Shown: positions 26,435-35,602, counted from the first letter of the stretch. The stretch is DNA of 64,000 nucleotides from Erythrobacter sp. (GCF_035194505.1 NZ_CP136573.1:1723001-1787000), one strand, 5' to 3'. A program made the numbers and translations. The notes: generated by a model not told the origin, from the letters alone.

Positions 26435-27193
26435 TCACGCCGAGGCAATCCCGGCCTTGTCCGCTGGCGTCTCGACCGGCAGATCGCGGTCGACCCGCTC
26501 GGAATAGCGATCGACGAGGCTGTCGGCGTGCGGTCGCAGCAACACTGTGAAGCGCACCAGTTCCTCCATGACATCGACGATCCGGTCGTAGTAGCTCGAC
26601 GGCTTCATCCGCCCGGCTTCGTCGAACTCCTCATAGGCCTTGGGGATGGACGACTGGTTGGGGATGGTGAACATCCGCATCCAGCGTCCGAGGATACGCA
26701 GCGTGTTGACGGTGTTGAAGCTCTGCGAACCGGCGTTGACCTGCATCACGGCGAGGGTGCGGCCCTGCGTCGGGCGCAAGCCCTTATAGGCGAGCGGCAG
26801 GTGATCGATCTGCGCTTTCATGATGCCGGTGATGGTGCCGTGCCGCTCCGGGCTGCACCACACCTGCGCTTCGGACCACAGCGAATGTTCGCGCAATTCG
26901 TGCACGGCGGGGTGATCGTCGCCCGCGCATTGATCGGGCAGCGGCAGGTCGGAGGGATCGAAGATGCGCGTCTCGCAACCGAAGAATTGCAGCAGCCGCG
27001 CTGCCTCCTCCACCGCAAGGCGCGAGAACGAGCGCTCCCTGAGCGAACCGTAAAGCAGCAGCACGCGCGGCGGCGGGTCGAGCGACCCAAGGCCCAGCGC
27101 CGGGCGGGCATGGACATATTCCGGCTTCAGCGCAGGCATATGCGCCGGATCGGGCAGCGCACGCAGGCGGATCGGGGAGACGGCGTCGCTCAT
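26435..27193 (-). CDS. arsH: Arsenical resistance protein ArsH (NADPH-dependent FMN reductase)
   Basis: ArsH is a flavoprotein that oxidises trivalent organoarsenicals with NADPH/FMN. The 252-residue product has the flavodoxin-like phosphate loop YGSLRERSFSR (about 48-58), the ERHG motif in WCSPERHGTITGIMK, and the C-terminal extension usual for ArsH. It is translated directly after arsC; the start base equals the last base of the upstream stop region. It closes a three-gene ars operon with arsC and arsR upstream. Confidence 0.94.
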   Translation of the reverse strand: MSDAVSPIRLRALPDPAHMPALKPEYVHARPALGLGSLDPPPRVLLLYGSLRERSFSRLAVEEAARLLQFFGCETRIFDPSDLPLPDQCAGDDHPAVHELREHSLWSEAQVWCSPERHGTITGIMKAQIDHLPLAYKGLRPTQGRTLAVMQVNAGSQSFNTVNTLRILGRWMRMFTIPNQSSIPKAYEEFDEAGRMKPSSYYDRIVDVMEELVRFTVLLRPHADSLVDRYSERVDRDLPVETPADKAGIASA

Positions 27194-27699
27194 CAGGCAG
27201 CCCCTTCCATCGCGCCGATGTCGGCAAGGGCGGCCTGCAAGGCCCGCGCGTCCAGCGCTGCGCGGTCGAGCGCGAGGAAGGCCTTAACGCGCATTTCCAG
27301 CAGCCGCCAAGTTTCCTCGAACGCGGCATCGACCTCGGCGTCGCTGCCGCTGGCATCAGCGGGATCGGGCAGGCCCCAATGGGCTTTCAGCGGGCTGCCA
27401 AGGAACACCGGGCAGGCCTCGCCTGCGGCGTTGCCGCAGACGGTGATCGCAAGGTCGATTGGCGGCGCAGCGGGGTCTGTGAACTCGCTCCAGCTCTTGG
27501 AACGGAACGCCGCCGTGTCGATCCCGCGCCGCGCCAGCAACCGCAGCGCGCCCGGATGCGGCACGCCCTTGGGTTTGCTGCCGGCGCTGAAGGCCTGCAC
27601 ATGGCCTTCGCCCAAAAGATTGAACAACGCCTCGCCAAGGATGGAGCGGGCGGAATTGCCGGTGCACAGCACCAGAACCGTGAAGGGCTTGTCGTTCAT
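27193..27699 (-). CDS. arsC: Arsenate reductase ArsC (thioredoxin-coupled, low-molecular-weight phosphatase type)
   Basis: This 168-residue arsenate reductase of the LMW-phosphatase fold carries the P-loop CTGNSAR (Cys12 to Arg18) and the DP-rich segment WGLPDPADASG. It reduces arsenate to arsenite. I set the start at 27699 (MNDKPFTVLVLCTGNSA); the frame remains open upstream to 27777 but would run over arsR. It lies eight bases downstream of arsR, so the ars genes are cotranscribed. No ArsB/Acr3 efflux gene is beside it. Confidence 0.92.
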   Translation of the reverse strand: MNDKPFTVLVLCTGNSARSILGEALFNLLGEGHVQAFSAGSKPKGVPHPGALRLLARRGIDTAAFRSKSWSEFTDPAAPPIDLAITVCGNAAGEACPVFLGSPLKAHWGLPDPADASGSDAEVDAAFEETWRLLEMRVKAFLALDRAALDARALQAALADIGAMEGAA

Positions 27700-27707
27700 G
27701 AAAGGCC

Positions 27708-28058
27708 TCAGTTCAGGGGCTCGCAGGCCAGCCCTGCGATCAGGTCGGAGCACATTTCGGGCATCCCCTGACAGCAATCCTGCATCAGGAAGGTCAGCAG
27801 GGAGCGCATACCGGCAAAGTCGGTGCGGTAATGGATCAGGCGGCTTTCACGCTCGGACTGGACCAGACCGGCGCGCTCCAACGTGGCGAGGTGATGCGAC
27901 ATGGTCGAGGGCGGCACACCGCAATGTTCCGCAATTGCCCCCGCGATCATGCCGTCATGGCCGGCCCTGACCAGCAACCGGAAGACTCGCAGCCGGGTTT
28001 CATGGGCCAGCGCTCCAAGCGCATCGACTGCCCAGGCCTGTGTGTTGATATCATCCAT
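27708..28058 (-). CDS. arsR: ArsR family transcriptional repressor
   Basis: This 116-residue winged-helix repressor has the recognition helix region GVPPSTMSHHLATLERAGLV. A C-terminal cysteine cluster DCCQGMPEMC (Cys95, Cys96, Cys103) and Cys112 are plausible arsenite ligands. The canonical ELCVCDL-type site is missing, so the metal-binding site is of a C-terminal type. The ATG at 28058 is preceded by AAGGTG; ATG 28064 and GTG 28067 are alternatives. The two palindromes upstream are its likely operators. Confidence 0.92.
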   Translation of the reverse strand: MDDINTQAWAVDALGALAHETRLRVFRLLVRAGHDGMIAGAIAEHCGVPPSTMSHHLATLERAGLVQSERESRLIHYRTDFAGMRSLLTFLMQDCCQGMPEMCSDLIAGLACEPLN

Positions 28059-28069
28059 AGGCATCACCT

Positions 28070-28087
28070 TTCGAGAATTATCGAAAT
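28070..28087. promoter_or_regulatory. ArsR operator-like palindrome, proximal copy
   Basis: TTCGAGAATTATCGAAAT is nearly palindromic around GAATTATC and is identical at all 18 bases to a second copy 48 bases away. It lies 12 bases before the arsR start, so repressor binding here would block transcription or early elongation. ArsR/SmtB proteins bind such AT-centred inverted repeats. Confidence 0.8.
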
Positions 28088-28117
28088 ACTGCCTGACGCA
28101 ACGGGATCAAGCCATAA

Positions 28118-28135
28118 TTCGAGAATTATCGAAAT
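28118..28135. promoter_or_regulatory. ArsR operator-like palindrome, distal copy
   Basis: An exact repeat of the proximal 18-base element, with the same orientation, about 60 bases before arsR. Together the pair may let two ArsR dimers bind on the same face of DNA or flank the promoter. Confidence 0.8.
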
Positions 28136-28267
28136 TTTTGATGTCCATTGCTGCACTTCGAAGGCCTGCGAATACTGATCGGCAACCACCGCGACCACTT
28201 CGGGCTCGCTTCCAGAACGGCAACTTTGGGCAAGCATCAGCCGATAGCGGCCGCGCCCCTCATCCCC

Positions 28268-29338
28268 TCAGCGGCCAGCAAGCCCCTGCAAGCCCAGCGG
28301 CGCATAATCGCCGATCGCCAGTTGCTCGAACACGCCCATGCCCGTCTCGCCCCCCGGCCCTTCGACCTGGCAGAGCATCTGGACGTGGAGGTTATCGGGG
28401 CGGGCCGGATCGATCTCGGCCAGCACGATATCCTCGCGCTCGACCTCAAGCGGCCCGTGATCGAGCCCGTGGCCCCACTTGGGCGAGGTATAGCCGAGGC
28501 CGCGCATCTGGAAGCGGGCCACGGGGGTCAGGCGGAAGCTCTCCTCCCCCACCGCCAGTGTGCTTGCGTCAGGCCAGCGGGTGCCGGGGGCGAGCTGTGT
28601 TTCAATTTGCGGCGTGTGGCTCTCGGTAAAGCCGTCCGCCCCGGCGCCATCGGGCGCGATCACCGCGCGGGTGTTCCACGGGGTGCCATCGGCATGGGCG
28701 TTGAGGTGGAAGAACAGGCTGCGCGCGGGCAGGTTCACCGGCGTCCATTGCCAGAAGAACTGCGGCACGGCGCGCCCGGCGAACTGGGGATCGGCGGCAC
28801 CGATGGGGCGCACGCCCCAGCTGCGATCGCGCGTGCCCATGCTGCCCGCCGCCAGCGCCTCGCGCACGCCATCGACTTCGATCCAGCCGGTGTAATGCCC
28901 GTTCTGGGTGAGGCGGGTGTAGTCCATCACCGTGCGCGGGCCGACCCGCCAGGTAAAGCGCGGCTCCGCAATCGGAAAGGCGCGGCCTGTAAAGGTGATG
29001 TCGGCGGCGACCCCCTCCCCATCGACGATCACCCGCAGCGATTGCAGCGGCTCCACCACCTCGATCCGGATCGGCCCGCAGGCCAGCTCCATCCGCTCCA
29101 TGCCCAGCTTGCGACTGGCATGAAGGCAGTGCTGCACGCCGTTCCTGACGATGCAGAAATGCGCATCGGCCACGTCGAGATGCGGGTAGATGCCGAAGGC
29201 CGCGGCAAAGAAGCTGCTGCCGTCCGGCGCATAGCCGTTGAAGAAATAGCGGTCGTAGAAATTGCGGTCGGTGCCTGCGAAGGCCACCGGATCGGGCGTC
29301 TGGTGGATCGGGTAATCATCCCCCCGGCTCAGAACCAT
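28268..29338 (-). CDS. CrtC/AttH-like lipocalin-fold protein of unknown function
   Basis: A 356-residue cytoplasmic-looking protein without signal peptide. The layout of beta strands and motifs such as GRAFPIAEPRF, DYTRLTQNGHYTGWIEVDG, GTRDRSWGVRP and FFWQW recalls the AttH/carotenoid 1,2-hydratase-like superfamily. These are two-lobed lipocalin folds that can hydrate or bind hydrophobic molecules. It is not the CrtC enzyme itself by context, since no carotenoid genes are near. It begins four bases after the kinase-like gene, indicating a two-gene operon, so both may act on the same lipid-like substrate. Confidence 0.7.
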   Translation of the reverse strand: MVLSRGDDYPIHQTPDPVAFAGTDRNFYDRYFFNGYAPDGSSFFAAAFGIYPHLDVADAHFCIVRNGVQHCLHASRKLGMERMELACGPIRIEVVEPLQSLRVIVDGEGVAADITFTGRAFPIAEPRFTWRVGPRTVMDYTRLTQNGHYTGWIEVDGVREALAAGSMGTRDRSWGVRPIGAADPQFAGRAVPQFFWQWTPVNLPARSLFFHLNAHADGTPWNTRAVIAPDGAGADGFTESHTPQIETQLAPGTRWPDASTLAVGEESFRLTPVARFQMRGLGYTSPKWGHGLDHGPLEVEREDIVLAEIDPARPDNLHVQMLCQVEGPGGETGMGVFEQLAIGDYAPLGLQGLAGR

Positions 29339-29342
29339 CGCG

Positions 29343-30392
29343 TCATCCTTTCTGCATCAGGTCGAGGCTGCCGTGCTCAAGGCACAGCGCGCAGGCGCCG
29401 CGCGCCATCGACAGAAAATTGGCATCGCCGCGCTCGGTGCGCACCACGAAGGCGGCGCTGAACACGGCGGTCGAGACCCCGTGGAGCGCGCCCACGACAT
29501 AGTCGCGCCAGATCGCATCGCGGCTCATAGGCACGCCGCGCGCGGTCATCTCGGCGCAGTAGAGATCGAGTAGTTCGCCCTCGTGCGCACGGCGCAAGGC
29601 ATCGCCAATGCCGCAGCCGAGGAAATAGCCGATATCGGTGAGCCCGTTGCCGATGGTGAGGGTCTGCCAGTCGAGCACCGCAATGGCTTCCGCCCCGCCC
29701 TTGATGTCGAACAGCAGGTTGTCGAGCCGGAAGTCGCCATGGACGAGGCTGATGGCCTCGCTCACCCGGTCGGTGGTGGCGGTGTGTTCGGCCAGCGCCT
29801 CGCACAGCGCCATGTATTCCGGTTCGAGCACACCCGCATAGCGTTCGCGGAAGATCGCCTGCGCCTGGGGGTAGAGCGCCTTGACCTTGGCGGCTGCTTC
29901 GGGATCGGGCTGGAGCCAGTCGGCATCGAGGATCGCCCGGTTGTGCCAGCTCGGCGCGTGGAGCGCGGCGGCCTGCACAATCCCGGCGCGGGCATCGGCG
30001 ATGGAGCAGCCCGCAATCTGGTTGCCCCCGCGCGCGGGCGCGAGGTCTTCAAACAGCAGGCAGAAGCTCGCCCCGTCATCGGCAATCTCGGCAAACAGGG
30101 CCTTGGGCGTGCGCACCGGCAATTGCGGGGCAAGATCGCGGTAGAAGCGCACTTCCTTGGTGTAGAGGCCGAGCATTGCTGCCGTGCCGCGACTGGTGGG
30201 ATCGGCGGCGGCGAACTTGCCCGCGATCGTCTGCGGCCCCGCGCCATCGCCAAAATCGAGCGTGAAGCGCACCGAATCGCCCACCTGACCGGTGCCGATG
30301 GGCTCCCAGCGCCAGCGCTCCGGCACACGGCCCAGCACCGCGCCCCACCAATCATCGGTGATATCGTCCGGATGCGCCGGAAATCCGCTCAT
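29343..30392 (-). CDS. Phosphotransferase family (aminoglycoside/ecdysteroid-kinase-like) protein
   Basis: This 349-residue protein has a eukaryotic-type small-molecule-kinase fold. The catalytic loop is LVHGDFRLDNLLFD, followed by the DFG-equivalent metal site AVLDWQTLTIGNGLTDIGYFLG. CLLFEDLAP provides the hinge. In this family, relatives beside acyl-CoA dehydrogenases are often steroid or alcohol kinases (CHK-domain type); the actual substrate is unknown. The ATG at 30392 has GAGAGGG upstream; a longer frame begins at 30410. It is followed after four bases by the CrtC/AttH-like gene. Confidence 0.83.
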   Translation of the reverse strand: MSGFPAHPDDITDDWWGAVLGRVPERWRWEPIGTGQVGDSVRFTLDFGDGAGPQTIAGKFAAADPTSRGTAAMLGLYTKEVRFYRDLAPQLPVRTPKALFAEIADDGASFCLLFEDLAPARGGNQIAGCSIADARAGIVQAAALHAPSWHNRAILDADWLQPDPEAAAKVKALYPQAQAIFRERYAGVLEPEYMALCEALAEHTATTDRVSEAISLVHGDFRLDNLLFDIKGGAEAIAVLDWQTLTIGNGLTDIGYFLGCGIGDALRRAHEGELLDLYCAEMTARGVPMSRDAIWRDYVVGALHGVSTAVFSAAFVVRTERGDANFLSMARGACALCLEHGSLDLMQKG

Positions 30393-30445
30393 TCTGCCCT
30401 CTCCCGACACCGGGGTAGCAGCCGAGCGACGCGGGGCCTAGCCCC

Positions 30446-31216
30446 CTAACCCATGGCTTCAAGCACATCCTCAAGCCGCGCGGGATCGCCCAGGGCGATG
30501 ACCGTGCCGTCGGAGCCGGCATCGAGCGGATTGCCCTGCCAATCGGCCATCATCCCGCCCGCGCCCTCCACCACCGGCACCAGCGCGGCGTAGTCGTAGA
30601 GCTTGAGGCCCGCCTCGATCACCACGTCGATATGGCCCGACGCGACGAGGCCGTAATTGTAGCAGTCCCCGCCGAACACGATCTTCTTTTCGGCCACTGT
30701 CTTGGCGACCGACATGAAGGCGTCGGCCTCTTCATTGGTGAAGAGGTGCGGGCTGGTGGTGGCAAGCACCGCGTCGGAGAGCTCCTTCAGAGGCTTGGTG
30801 GCGGCAGGCTTGCCGTTGAACAGGGTCGGCTGACCGATGGCCCCCACCCAACGCTCGCCCGCGATCGGCTGGTCTATGATGCCGAGCACCGGCCAGCCGT
30901 CCTGCAACAAGGCGATCAGCGTGCCGAAGATCGGGCGGCCGGCGATGAAGCTGGTGGTGCCGTCGATCGGATCGAGCACCCACTGGCGGCCAGCGCCTTC
31001 GTTGCGGGTGCCATATTCCTCGCCGATGATGCCGTCGGCAGGGAAGGTGGTTTCGATGAGAGCGCGCATCGCGGCCTCGGCAGCGCGGTCCGCCTCGGTG
31101 ACGAAGCTCCGGTCGGCCTTGCGCTCATGGCTCCATTGCCCGCGAAACAGCGGACGGATCGCAGCCCCCGCCGCATCGGCAAGGCGCAGAGCAAGGGCGA
31201 GGTCTTTATCGGTCAT
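30446..31216 (-). CDS. hisN: Histidinol-phosphatase (inositol monophosphatase family)
   Basis: This 256-residue Mg-dependent phosphatase of the IMPase fold has the metal ligands Glu in GIIGEEYG, the DPIDGTTSFIAGRPIFG motif, and Asp in AGLKLYDYAALVPVVEGAGG. Residue pattern and length match alphaproteobacterial HisN, which removes phosphate from histidinol phosphate. The family also includes inositol monophosphatases, so the biosynthetic role is likely rather than proven. The ATG at 31216 (MTDKDLAL) is chosen with GGAAG upstream; the TTG at 31222 is an alternative. It is transcribed in the same direction as prs, a partner in histidine/purine supply. Confidence 0.88.
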   Translation of the reverse strand: MTDKDLALALRLADAAGAAIRPLFRGQWSHERKADRSFVTEADRAAEAAMRALIETTFPADGIIGEEYGTRNEGAGRQWVLDPIDGTTSFIAGRPIFGTLIALLQDGWPVLGIIDQPIAGERWVGAIGQPTLFNGKPAATKPLKELSDAVLATTSPHLFTNEEADAFMSVAKTVAEKKIVFGGDCYNYGLVASGHIDVVIEAGLKLYDYAALVPVVEGAGGMMADWQGNPLDAGSDGTVIALGDPARLEDVLEAMG

Positions 31217-31306
31217 GCTCAAGCTTCCGTTCGCCTCGAGCGGCGTCGAGAGGCGATAGCGCAGGTCTGGCGTGTCTCGACTTCGCTCGACACGAACGGG
31301 ATCAGA

Positions 31307-32242
31307 TCAATCGAAGAGGCTCGAAACCGAGCTTTCATCCGCAATCCGGCGGATCGCTTCACCGATCAGCGGCGCGATGGTGAGCACGCGGATGCGGTCG
31401 GAGGCATCGGTGGCTTCGGTCGGGCGGATCGAATCGGTGATCACCAGTTCCTTCAGCGCCGAGCCGTTGATGCGCGCCACCGCACCGCCCGACAGAACGC
31501 CGTGGGTGATATAGGCCGCGACCGACTTGGCCCCGCCCGCCAGCAGCGCTTCGGCCGCGTTGCACAGGGTGCCGCCCGAATCGATGATGTCGTCGATCAG
31601 GATGCAGTGGCGGCCCGAAACGTCACCGATGATGTTCATCACTTCGGATTCGCCCGGGCGATCACGGCGCTTGTCGACGATCGCGAGCGGGGCATTGTCG
31701 AGCCGCTTGGCGAGCGCGCGGGCGCGCACCACGCCGCCGACGTCGGGCGAGACCACCATCAGCGCCTGATCGCCGTAACGCGCCTGAATATCGGCGGCCA
31801 TCACGGGGGCGGCGTAGAGATTGTCGGTCGGGATATCGAAGAAGCCCTGGATCTGCCCGGCGTGGAGATCGACCGCGAGCACGCGGTCAGCGCCGGCCTG
31901 GGTGATCAGATTGGCGACCAGCTTGGCCGAGATCGGCGTGCGCGGGCCGGGCTTGCGGTCCTGCCGGGCGTAGCCGAAATAGGGCACCACCGCCGTGATC
32001 CGCTTGGCCGAAGCGCGGCGCAGCGCATCGATGCAGATCAGCAGTTCCATCAGGTTGTCGTTGGCCGGGAAGCTCGTCGGCTGGACCACGAACACGTCCT
32101 CGCCGCGCACGTTCTCGTGGATTTCGACGAAGACTTCCTCGTCGGCAAAGCGCCGCACGCTCGCATCGGTCAGCGGGATTTCGAGATAGGCCGCAATGGC
32201 CCGGGCGAGCGGCAGGTTCGAATTGCCGGACATGATCTTCAT
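31307..32242 (-). CDS. prs: Ribose-phosphate pyrophosphokinase
   Basis: PRPP synthase makes PRPP from ribose 5-phosphate and ATP for nucleotides, His and Trp. The 311-residue product has the flexible-loop RQDRKPGPRTPISAKL, the PRPP-binding DDIIDSGGTL motif, and AVDLHAGQIQGFFDIP. The N-terminus MKIMSGNSNLPLARAIA is standard for alphaproteobacteria. It stands alone, and hisN follows about 90 bases downstream, separated by a hairpin-rich spacer. Confidence 0.97.
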   Translation of the reverse strand: MKIMSGNSNLPLARAIAAYLEIPLTDASVRRFADEEVFVEIHENVRGEDVFVVQPTSFPANDNLMELLICIDALRRASAKRITAVVPYFGYARQDRKPGPRTPISAKLVANLITQAGADRVLAVDLHAGQIQGFFDIPTDNLYAAPVMAADIQARYGDQALMVVSPDVGGVVRARALAKRLDNAPLAIVDKRRDRPGESEVMNIIGDVSGRHCILIDDIIDSGGTLCNAAEALLAGGAKSVAAYITHGVLSGGAVARINGSALKELVITDSIRPTEATDASDRIRVLTIAPLIGEAIRRIADESSVSSLFD

Positions 32243-32340
32243 GGCGCGCGAATCCCCGAGGGCTGGTGGAGCCCACCGCCTAGCCTTTGGTCACGGGATT
32301 GCAACAACCGAGCGGCGGTTGTCGTCAGCTGCGCAGGCGG

Positions 32341-33231
32341 TCAGCGCGGCGGGCGCGGGAACAGCACCGGCGTGCGCGCGACATAGGCCTGCCATGCCGG
32401 ATCATCGCCCCAGCGCTTTTTCGCAATGGCATCGAGCAGGTTGATCCCGCTCACCCGCGTCAGCAGCAGCGCCACAAACACCGGCGAGAACACCACCAGC
32501 CAGCCCGTGCCCGACAGCTGCGGCAGGGCAATCACGAGGATGCCTGCCCACAGCGTGATCTCGCCGAAATAGTTGGGATGCTGCGACCATGCCCACAGGC
32601 CGGAGGTGATGAATGTGCCGTGATTGGCGGGATCAGCGCGGAAGCGGCGCTTCTGATCATCGGCGATCACCTCGAAGGCGAACCCAATCACCCACAGCGC
32701 CGTCCCTGCCCAGAAGAAGGCATCAAGCTGGCGCGGCTCGGGCGATGTGATGATCACCAGCGCAGCCGAGGCGGTGAAGATCACCCAGCAGGCCTGCAAG
32801 GTCCACGCCACCAGAAAGCGCGGCGGGTTCACCTTGATCTTCTCGAACCGCACATCCGTGCCGCCCGCAGCGTGGATGCGGGTGAACAGGAAGGAGCCAA
32901 GGCGCACCGTCCAGATGCCCACCATCCCCGCGACCGCCAGAGCCTGCAGCTCCAGCGCACCGCGCAACTCGTAAGTGGCGAAGCAGGCCGTGGCCGTAAC
33001 GCTCAGATAGGTGAGCGCCCCGGTGGTGTCGTAGTAGCGGTCCGACTGGAACAGCGCGGCGGGGATAAAGGCGAGCCAGTTCACCCCGAAGGCGATCAGC
33101 GCACAGACGAATACCGCCGGAAGGCCTGCGAAGGGCAGCGAGCCGCTCCCCGCAAACCACGCGAAGGCAAGGCCGAGGATGCTGGCCACCAGCACCACCA
33201 CCAGACTGCGCGCGGCATGCTGGAACGACAT
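32341..33231 (-). CDS. DUF1295 / steroid-5-alpha-reductase-fold membrane protein
   Basis: This 296-residue integral membrane protein has about seven hydrophobic segments. The C-terminal region GLWAWSQHPNYFGEITLWAG, with HPNYFGE, is the signature of DUF1295 proteins, relatives of steroid 5-alpha-reductase and isoprenylcysteine methyltransferase-like enzymes. The residues after ADDQKRRFRADPANHG fit the cytoplasmic cofactor loop. Substrate is unknown. It is transcribed downstream of two acyl-CoA dehydrogenases, with a short gap, so a lipid or steroid-type substrate is plausible. Confidence 0.85.
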   Translation of the reverse strand: MSFQHAARSLVVVLVASILGLAFAWFAGSGSLPFAGLPAVFVCALIAFGVNWLAFIPAALFQSDRYYDTTGALTYLSVTATACFATYELRGALELQALAVAGMVGIWTVRLGSFLFTRIHAAGGTDVRFEKIKVNPPRFLVAWTLQACWVIFTASAALVIITSPEPRQLDAFFWAGTALWVIGFAFEVIADDQKRRFRADPANHGTFITSGLWAWSQHPNYFGEITLWAGILVIALPQLSGTGWLVVFSPVFVALLLTRVSGINLLDAIAKKRWGDDPAWQAYVARTPVLFPRPPR

Positions 33232-33252
33232 GGCTACCGCCCCCGCGCCCGC

Positions 33253-34383
33253 TTACGCCAGCGCGACGTGGCGCTTGAGATGATGATCGACGTTGCCGAA
33301 TTCGCTGTCGAAGATCGTCAGGCGCTTGAAGTAGTGGCCGATGGCATATTCGTCGGTCACGCCGTTGCCGCCGTGGATCTGCACCGCTTCCTGCCCGATC
33401 AGCCGCGCCGACTGGCCCACGCCGACCTTCGCCGCCGAGACCGCCTGCTTGCGGGTGCGTTCGTCCGAACCCAAACGCAGGGTGGCGAGATAGGTCAGCG
33501 AGACGGCGGTTTCGTAGGCCGTGTACATGTCGACCATGCGGTGCTGGAGCACCTGGAAGGTGCCGATCGGCACGCCGAACTGCTTGCGCTGGCGGCTGTA
33601 TTCCACCGTCATGCTATGTGCGACCTTCATCGCCCCGCAGGCCTCGGCGCACAGGGCGGCGATGGCTTCGTCGGTGACGAGCTCGATCAGGGCAAGGCCT
33701 GCGCCTTCCTCGCCGATCAGCGCATCGGCGCCAATCGCGACGTTCTCGAAATAGACTTCCGAAGCGCGGCGGCCATCGACCGTCACGTAATCGCGGGTGG
33801 TGATCCCGGCCGCGTCCTTGGCGACCACGAACACCGACACGCCCTCGCGGTCGCGCCGTGCGCCGCCGGTGCGGGCGGTGACGACGAGATGGCTCGCCCA
33901 GGGCGCGCCGATCACGACCGCCTTGTGGCCGTTCAGCACATAGCCTGCGCCGTCCTTGGTCGCGGTGGTTTCAAGATCGGCATAGTCATAGCGCCCGCGC
34001 GGTTCGGCATAGGCGAAGGCAAACACGGCGCTGCCCGCCACGATGCCGCCGATATGCTCTTCCTTCTGGGCAGCGGTGCCGGCGTGCTTGAGGAAGCCGC
34101 CCGCACAGACCACGGTCGGGACAAACGGCTCGACCACCAGGCCCTTGCCGAATTCCTGGCAGATCACCATCGCATCGACCGCACCGCCGCCAAAGCCGCC
34201 ATCGGCCTCGGAGAAGGGCATGCCGAGGATGCCGAGTTCAGCCAGCTGCGCCCACACTTCCGGCCGCCAGCCGGCTGCGCTGGCGATCGCCTTGCGCCGG
34301 GTTTCCCAGTCATACTGCTCGCGCACCAGCCGCGACAGGCCGTCGCGCACCATGTCCTGTTCTTCGGTGAAGTTGAAGTCCAC
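33253..34383 (-). CDS. Acyl-CoA dehydrogenase (second subunit type)
   Basis: This 376-residue flavoprotein has the ACAD fold: N-terminal helical domain, middle beta domain with GHKAVVIGAPWAS, and C-terminal helical domain ending with QIHGGNGVTDEYAIGHYFKRL. It is short and lacks a clear catalytic Glu in the usual place, which fits the non-catalytic partner of heteromeric FadE-type enzymes. It follows the next ACAD gene by 22 bases in one operon. In sphingomonads such pairs are known for sterol or branched-substrate beta-oxidation. No stated substrate. Confidence 0.87.
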   Translation of the reverse strand: MDFNFTEEQDMVRDGLSRLVREQYDWETRRKAIASAAGWRPEVWAQLAELGILGMPFSEADGGFGGGAVDAMVICQEFGKGLVVEPFVPTVVCAGGFLKHAGTAAQKEEHIGGIVAGSAVFAFAYAEPRGRYDYADLETTATKDGAGYVLNGHKAVVIGAPWASHLVVTARTGGARRDREGVSVFVVAKDAAGITTRDYVTVDGRRASEVYFENVAIGADALIGEEGAGLALIELVTDEAIAALCAEACGAMKVAHSMTVEYSRQRKQFGVPIGTFQVLQHRMVDMYTAYETAVSLTYLATLRLGSDERTRKQAVSAAKVGVGQSARLIGQEAVQIHGGNGVTDEYAIGHYFKRLTIFDSEFGNVDHHLKRHVALA

Positions 34384-34405
34384 GTGTTCTCTCCCGTCCC
34401 GTGCC

Positions 34406-35602
34406 TTAGAGGCCGAGGATCATCTTGGTGATGATGTTGCGCTGGATTTCGTTCGATCCGCCATAGATCGAGGTCTTGCGCATGTTGAAATAGGTCGCCG
34501 CGGCGTGCTGCGCGTGGGCGGGGCCGACGGGGAATTCGTTGGTCCCCGTGTCATTGGCGATCTCGCCATAGAAAGGCGCACCATAGGTGCCGACCGCTTC
34601 CAGCGTCAGTTCGGTGAGGCGTTGCTGGATTTCGGTGCCCTTGATCTTGAGGATCGAGCTTTCCGGCCCCGGGCCCTTGCCCGCCTGCTCGCCCGCGAGC
34701 GTGCGCAGTTCGGTGATTTCCAGCGCGGCGAGATCGATCTCGAGCTGGCTGACCTTCTTGGCGAAGTCGAAATCCTTGATCAGCGGCTCGCCATAGGCGG
34801 TCTCGTTCGCGGCGATCTCGCGCAGCTTCTCGATCCCGCGCTTCGAACGCGCGACACCGGCGATGCCAGAACGTTCATGCGCGAGCAGGAACTTGGCATA
34901 GGTCCAGCCCTTGTTCTCCACGCCGACGAGGTTCTCGACCGGCACGCGCACATCGGTGAGCCAGGTCTCGTTGACCTCGTAGCCGCCGTCGAGCAGCTTG
35001 ATCGGCTTCACTTCCACACCGGGCGTCTTCATGTCGACGAGGATGAAGCTGATGCCTTCCTGCTGCTTGGCAGTCGAATCGGTGCGGCACAGGAAGAAGC
35101 CCCAGTCGGCGTGCTGGGCGAGCGTCGTCCAGGTCTTCTGGCCGTTGATGACATAGTGATCGCCGTCACGCACCGCGGTGGTCTTGAGGCTCGCAAGGTC
35201 GGAACCCGCGCCCGGCTCGGAATAGCCCTGGCACCACCACACTTCGCCGCTGCGGATGCCCGGCAGGTGCCTGGCCTTCTGCTCTTCCGAACCGAAGGTG
35301 TAGATGACGGGTCCGACCATCGAGACGCCGAAGGGCAGCGGCATGAAGGTGTTGGCGCGGGCGTTTTCTTCCGACCAGATGTAGCGCTGGGTCGGGGTCC
35401 AGCCGGTGCCGCCGTACTCCACCGGCCATGCGGGAACCGACCAGCCCTTGCGGCCGAGGATCTTGTGCCACGCGACCATTTCCTCGCGGGTCATGTCCTC
35501 GCGCATGCCGAAATCGCCCAGTTCCTTGGGATGGTTCTCGGCAATGAAGGCGCGCACTTCGTCGCGGAAGGCCTGCTCTTCGGGGGTGAATTCGAGGTTC
35601 AT
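34406..35602 (-). CDS. Acyl-CoA dehydrogenase (catalytic-type)
   Basis: This 398-residue ACAD has the FAD-contacting WCQGYSEPGAGSDLASLKTTA signature, the NGQKTWTT loop, and YGGSNEIQRNIITKMI at the C-terminus. The probable catalytic glutamate lies in AHERSG near residue 250. It heads a two-gene operon with the shorter ACAD, as expected for an alpha/beta heteromeric enzyme that begins beta-oxidation of an unusual acyl-CoA. The ATG at 35602 gives MNLEFTPEEQAFRDE, the standard family start. Confidence 0.92.
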   Translation of the reverse strand: MNLEFTPEEQAFRDEVRAFIAENHPKELGDFGMREDMTREEMVAWHKILGRKGWSVPAWPVEYGGTGWTPTQRYIWSEENARANTFMPLPFGVSMVGPVIYTFGSEEQKARHLPGIRSGEVWWCQGYSEPGAGSDLASLKTTAVRDGDHYVINGQKTWTTLAQHADWGFFLCRTDSTAKQQEGISFILVDMKTPGVEVKPIKLLDGGYEVNETWLTDVRVPVENLVGVENKGWTYAKFLLAHERSGIAGVARSKRGIEKLREIAANETAYGEPLIKDFDFAKKVSQLEIDLAALEITELRTLAGEQAGKGPGPESSILKIKGTEIQQRLTELTLEAVGTYGAPFYGEIANDTGTNEFPVGPAHAQHAAATYFNMRKTSIYGGSNEIQRNIITKMILGL

